Source: Aurelia coerulea
Taxonomy: Eukaryota; Cnidaria; Scyphozoa; Semaeostomeae; Ulmaridae
DNA: 64,000 nt
Reading direction: 5' to 3'
Assembly: GCA_039566865.1 (NCBI GenBank)
Contig: CM076947.1
Span: 19,345,501-19,409,500, forward strand
Of this stretch, positions 63,210-64,000 are shown in pieces. Position 1 is the stretch's first letter, and every line of letters starts with the position of its first letter. The notes below the pieces were generated by a model. That model had not been told where the DNA came from. It searched no databases and saw only the letters and a program-made list of their open reading frames with translations. The translations under genes were made by a program, and so were the position numbers.

Positions 63210-64000
63210 TACTAAGTATTAGAGTCCCCGGGCTTGAATGGGCACTTTCAATGAGATAATTTTAAACTGGCACAAACCCTTTATTATCAAACTGTAAATG
63301 CTAAAAACATGATACCTACCCATGGTAAATAGGAACTGGCCATTTTTGTTGTTGTTGACCGTTGATACTTTGAACTTGGTTGGCTTGTGATCTTTGAGCT
63401 TGTTTGGTTAGCTTGTTTGTGATCTTTGGCTCTTCTGTCTGCCTGTGATTTTGGCTCCCTCCTCCTCTGTCGAGCTGTAAACTTCAATTTGAAATCCTTT
63501 GTTAACTCAAGTGAAGATGGTGTATAAAATGGACGAAAACGAACCTTAAAACCTTCTTGAAGAATCTAAAACCTTGCTGTGTACACGTTGGGAAAGTCTT
63601 CCGTTATCCGCAAGTCGTGACACATGCAATTAGGCCAATGATATGATTTGTAGGATAGACGAATATTCGGATTGAGAAATGTTGACATTCACAATGCATG
63701 CAACAAAAGGCTAATTTAAAGCTAATTGTGCTAAAAATAAGGGCTAAACAATTTTGAAATGTATATATTTTTGAACTATAACATGTTTCCTACTATTTTA
63801 AACAAATTTGGAGAAAATCGGATGAGTGGTTGATTAAATAGAATTTTTCTGGTTAAGAAGGTATAAATTTGCCAATTTTCCTCAGTTTTTCGGTTGCCTA
63901 GCAACGAATCATGTGACCTATTATTTGTCATTGTTATATTTGAATAGCCAATCGTCTAAAGAACAATAGGGGTAAGTCTTATTGTTGTATCTTTTGTAGT
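63210..64000. other. Unassigned sequence at the window end
   Basis: No supported gene. At 63340-63430 there are local repeats of a TTGTTTGTGATCTTTG-like word. Nothing else is recognised up to the edge. Confidence 0.35.

Overview
This window looks like a repeat-dominated piece of an animal nuclear genome. The signs are AT-rich sequence, genes split by GT-AG introns, sparse coding, many MITEs, and several decayed CR1/L2/Jockey-like LINE copies. The style of the LINE proteins, of the DUF6589-like transposase and of the FEN-like transposon fragment recalls anthozoan cnidarians (corals, sea anemones). That host call is inference, not proof.

Only four substantial coding units can be supported. (1) A DUF3990-type, ADP-ribosyltransferase-fold protein on + (6732-8081). 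(2) A three-exon transposon gene on - (18969-24017). It encodes about 1008 aa with an N-terminal Cys domain, an acidic/basic low-complexity region, a DUF6589-like core and a C-terminal RING finger. (3) A nine-finger C2H2 protein on + (53152-54672) with a decayed tail of further fingers. (4) The last exon of a protein with five ~41-aa charged repeats on - (60635-61945). A short initiator exon (15764-15863) has no visible partner.

Most of the rest is transposons, often nested and often with readable target-site duplications (TSDs). The centrepiece is a 7.84-kb element (17790-25633) with ~950-bp inverted repeats, each built of about four diverged tandem monomers, flanked by TTAA/TTGA and carrying gene 2. 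A 3.15-kb palindromic element (33590-36739) has the same arm design and carries two opposed copies of a FEN/XPG-like fragment.

Smaller elements form families. Three G-run-ended elements have perfect 8-bp TSDs and contain unrelated minisatellites (31673-32118, 39148-39499, 45155-45561), and a fourth, disrupted relative lies near 531-888. Foldbacks starting TAGCCTGCG have 8-9-bp TSDs and sizes from 31 to 418 bp. Two ~510-bp long-TIR MITEs have 9-10-bp TSDs. A 3.15-kb element has 34-bp perfect TIRs and a perfect 9-bp TSD (41185-44333). There are also TTAA MITEs, TA-flanked mariner-like MITEs, Harbinger remnants and a tRNA-like Pol III unit.

Layout. 0-6.7 kb: nested MITEs and a TTAA-flanked element. 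6.7-8.3 kb: gene 1. 9-12.2 kb: Harbinger copies and a 1.1-kb inverted repeat. 12.2-17.6 kb: mostly unassigned, with the orphan exon. 17.8-25.6 kb: the large transposon. 26-32.3 kb: nested LINEs and MITEs. 33.6-36.7 kb: the palindrome. 37-47.8 kb: MITEs, minisatellite arms and LINE ends. 49-51.8 kb: MITE plus LINE. 53-55.7 kb: zinc-finger gene, its relic tail and a LINE end. 56.3-60.2 kb: MITEs. 60.6-62 kb: charged-repeat gene. 62.5-64 kb: LINE relic and unassigned sequence.
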